From NCBI GenBank assembly GCA_049115735.1, contig JAGDZP010000001.1:1-64000 (forward strand): a stretch of DNA of 64,000 bases, in the 5' to 3' direction. The notes under the pieces are model-generated. The model saw only the letters and a program-made list of their open reading frames with translations. It had not been told where the DNA came from and did not search any database. The translations under genes and the position numbers were made by a program. Shown here piece after piece: positions 63,359 through 64,000 of this stretch. Each line of letters starts with the position of its first letter. Position 1 is the first letter of the stretch. The stretch is from CAXBNB01 sp049115735 (GTDB lineage Bacteria > Bacteroidota > Bacteroidia > Cytophagales > Cyclobacteriaceae).

Positions 63359-64000
63359 TCAAATTTCACCAATAAACAAACATCGATTATCTTCCAGTTG
63401 AGCTTCATCGACCAATCTAAAATGTTTCTCAAATTCAGATCTAAACCAATTCTTAGTATACCATGGTGGAATGAGTGGCAGTTTGTCGAAATTGGAACTG
63501 TACAAACCTTGGGGCATGAACTCTACAAAAACATATTTGTTGGAAAAGCTTTTGATGCGTTCCAATATGAATTTTAGAGATAAGTTCTGAGTTAAAATAA
63601 GATGATGTGTCAGTGCCAAAGCTAGTACAGCTTCTGACTTAAATCTTACCTGAGCAGCTTTGAATTTATTATCGGATATATTTGCCCTAAAGTCCATTAA
63701 AACCGGTGTGATTCGTAGCTGTTTCTTACGGAGGTCTTTATATAAAGTGTCAATTGCATTATCATCATAATCTGAGCATATTATGTGTTCAATGTCGTAA
63801 ATATCGGAAATCATTTGTGATATGAATCCCGCATTACCACCAAATTCAAAAATCGTTTTTATGTTCAACTTTTGGATTGACGAAAGGATGTACTCATGCC
63901 TTTCAGTTGGTTTTATATTTGAATGATAATTTGCCCATAGCGAAGGGATTTTTTGCTTTTGAAGTTTTGAAGTTTTGTTTTGAAGCTTTTCAAAATTTAC
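63359..64000 (-). CDS. NoeA-like SAM-dependent methyltransferase, N-terminus beyond window
   Basis: The frame stays open from the stop to the right edge of the window, giving at least 213 residues. The part nearest the edge reads IPSLWANYHSNIKPTERHEY, followed by TIFEFGGNAGFISQMI (SAM motif I), CSDYDDNAI, AVLALALTHHLIL and FVEFMPQGLYSS. The pattern fits the NoeA-like group of methyltransferases with an N-terminal extension. An internal TTG at 63868 is not the likely start, because the conserved sequence continues upstream. It is encoded opposite to the polysaccharide locus but may still act on its product. Confidence 0.78.
   Translation of the reverse strand, partial: VNFEKLQNKTSKLQKQKIPSLWANYHSNIKPTERHEYILSSIQKLNIKTIFEFGGNAGFISQMISDIYDIEHIICSDYDDNAIDTLYKDLRKKQLRITPVLMDFRANISDNKFKAAQVRFKSEAVLALALTHHLILTQNLSLKFILERIKSFSNKYVFVEFMPQGLYSSNFDKLPLIPPWYTKNWFRSEFEKHFRLVDEAQLEDNRCLFIGEI

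Noticed and set aside
1..64000. tRNA, rRNA, insertion sequences or prophage genes
   Set aside because: No cloverleaf, rRNA stretch, transposase or integrase motif was recognised on reading; a covariance-model search was not possible.

Overview
The window looks like chromosomal DNA from a marine or soil-type member of the Bacteroidota, most likely order Cytophagales. The signs are a FecI/FecR/STN-SusC/SusD locus, many lipoprotein signal peptides, ASPIC/UnbV-FG-GAP proteins, an UpxY-type antiterminator heading a surface-polysaccharide locus, intergenic hairpins mostly without U-runs, and frequent TTG starts. The taxonomic call is inference from gene content.

Left edge (1-1250): the C-terminal part of a PIN-domain (VapC-like) protein, then about 1 kb without a convincing gene, holding a five-copy 22-bp tandem repeat and a strong hairpin.

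Carbohydrate-use region (1251-29860, all on +): an ECF sigma factor, a FecR anti-sigma, an STN-bearing SusC and a SusD form a self-sensing outer-membrane uptake system. Next come two very large FG-GAP/ASPIC lipoproteins, two Tat-type Gfo/Idh dehydrogenases, a DUF1080 (3-keto-disaccharide hydrolase) lipoprotein, a GH2 beta-galactosidase with a late 1-nt frameshift, a 5'-truncated serine hydrolase, a GH5 enzyme and an MFS transporter. The last part encodes sugar-acid use: GntP permease, glucarate dehydratase, tartronate-semialdehyde reductase and a third, cytoplasmic Gfo/Idh. The set suggests that classical hydrolysis and an oxidative 3-keto route act on the same glycans.

Middle (29883-38781): mostly minus strand. 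A MORN-type lipoprotein, a four-gene overlapping glycosyltransferase operon (DUF2064, GT87-like, CesA-like GT2, DPM-like GT2), a plus-strand lipoprotein of unknown function, transketolase, and a GT2.

Right part (39171-63291, +): a surface-polysaccharide locus that is visibly more AT-rich. It opens with a wHTH/nucleotidyltransferase-fold regulator and UpxY, then UDP-glucuronate 4-epimerase and a Wzm/Wzt ABC exporter interrupted by an S23-type four-helix-bundle gene flanked by direct repeats. Next is a tightly packed sugar-acid module: HAD phosphatase, broken methyltransferase, YjbQ, CMP-sugar cytidylyltransferase-like, DRE-TIM aldolase and SDR. After it come three sulfotransferases, a tandem pair of GT4 enzymes, three more methyltransferases and several more GTs. 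The product is inferred to be a sulfated, possibly methylated, acidic polysaccharide exported by the ABC route. At the right edge a NoeA-like methyltransferase on the minus strand runs off the window.

The best candidate for an undescribed system is the aldolase/cytidylyltransferase/HAD/SDR/YjbQ module (44100-47962), which could make and activate a non-standard 2-keto-3-deoxy acid sugar. Three small lesions (two homopolymer 1-nt shifts and one in-frame stop) should be checked against raw reads before being called pseudogenes.
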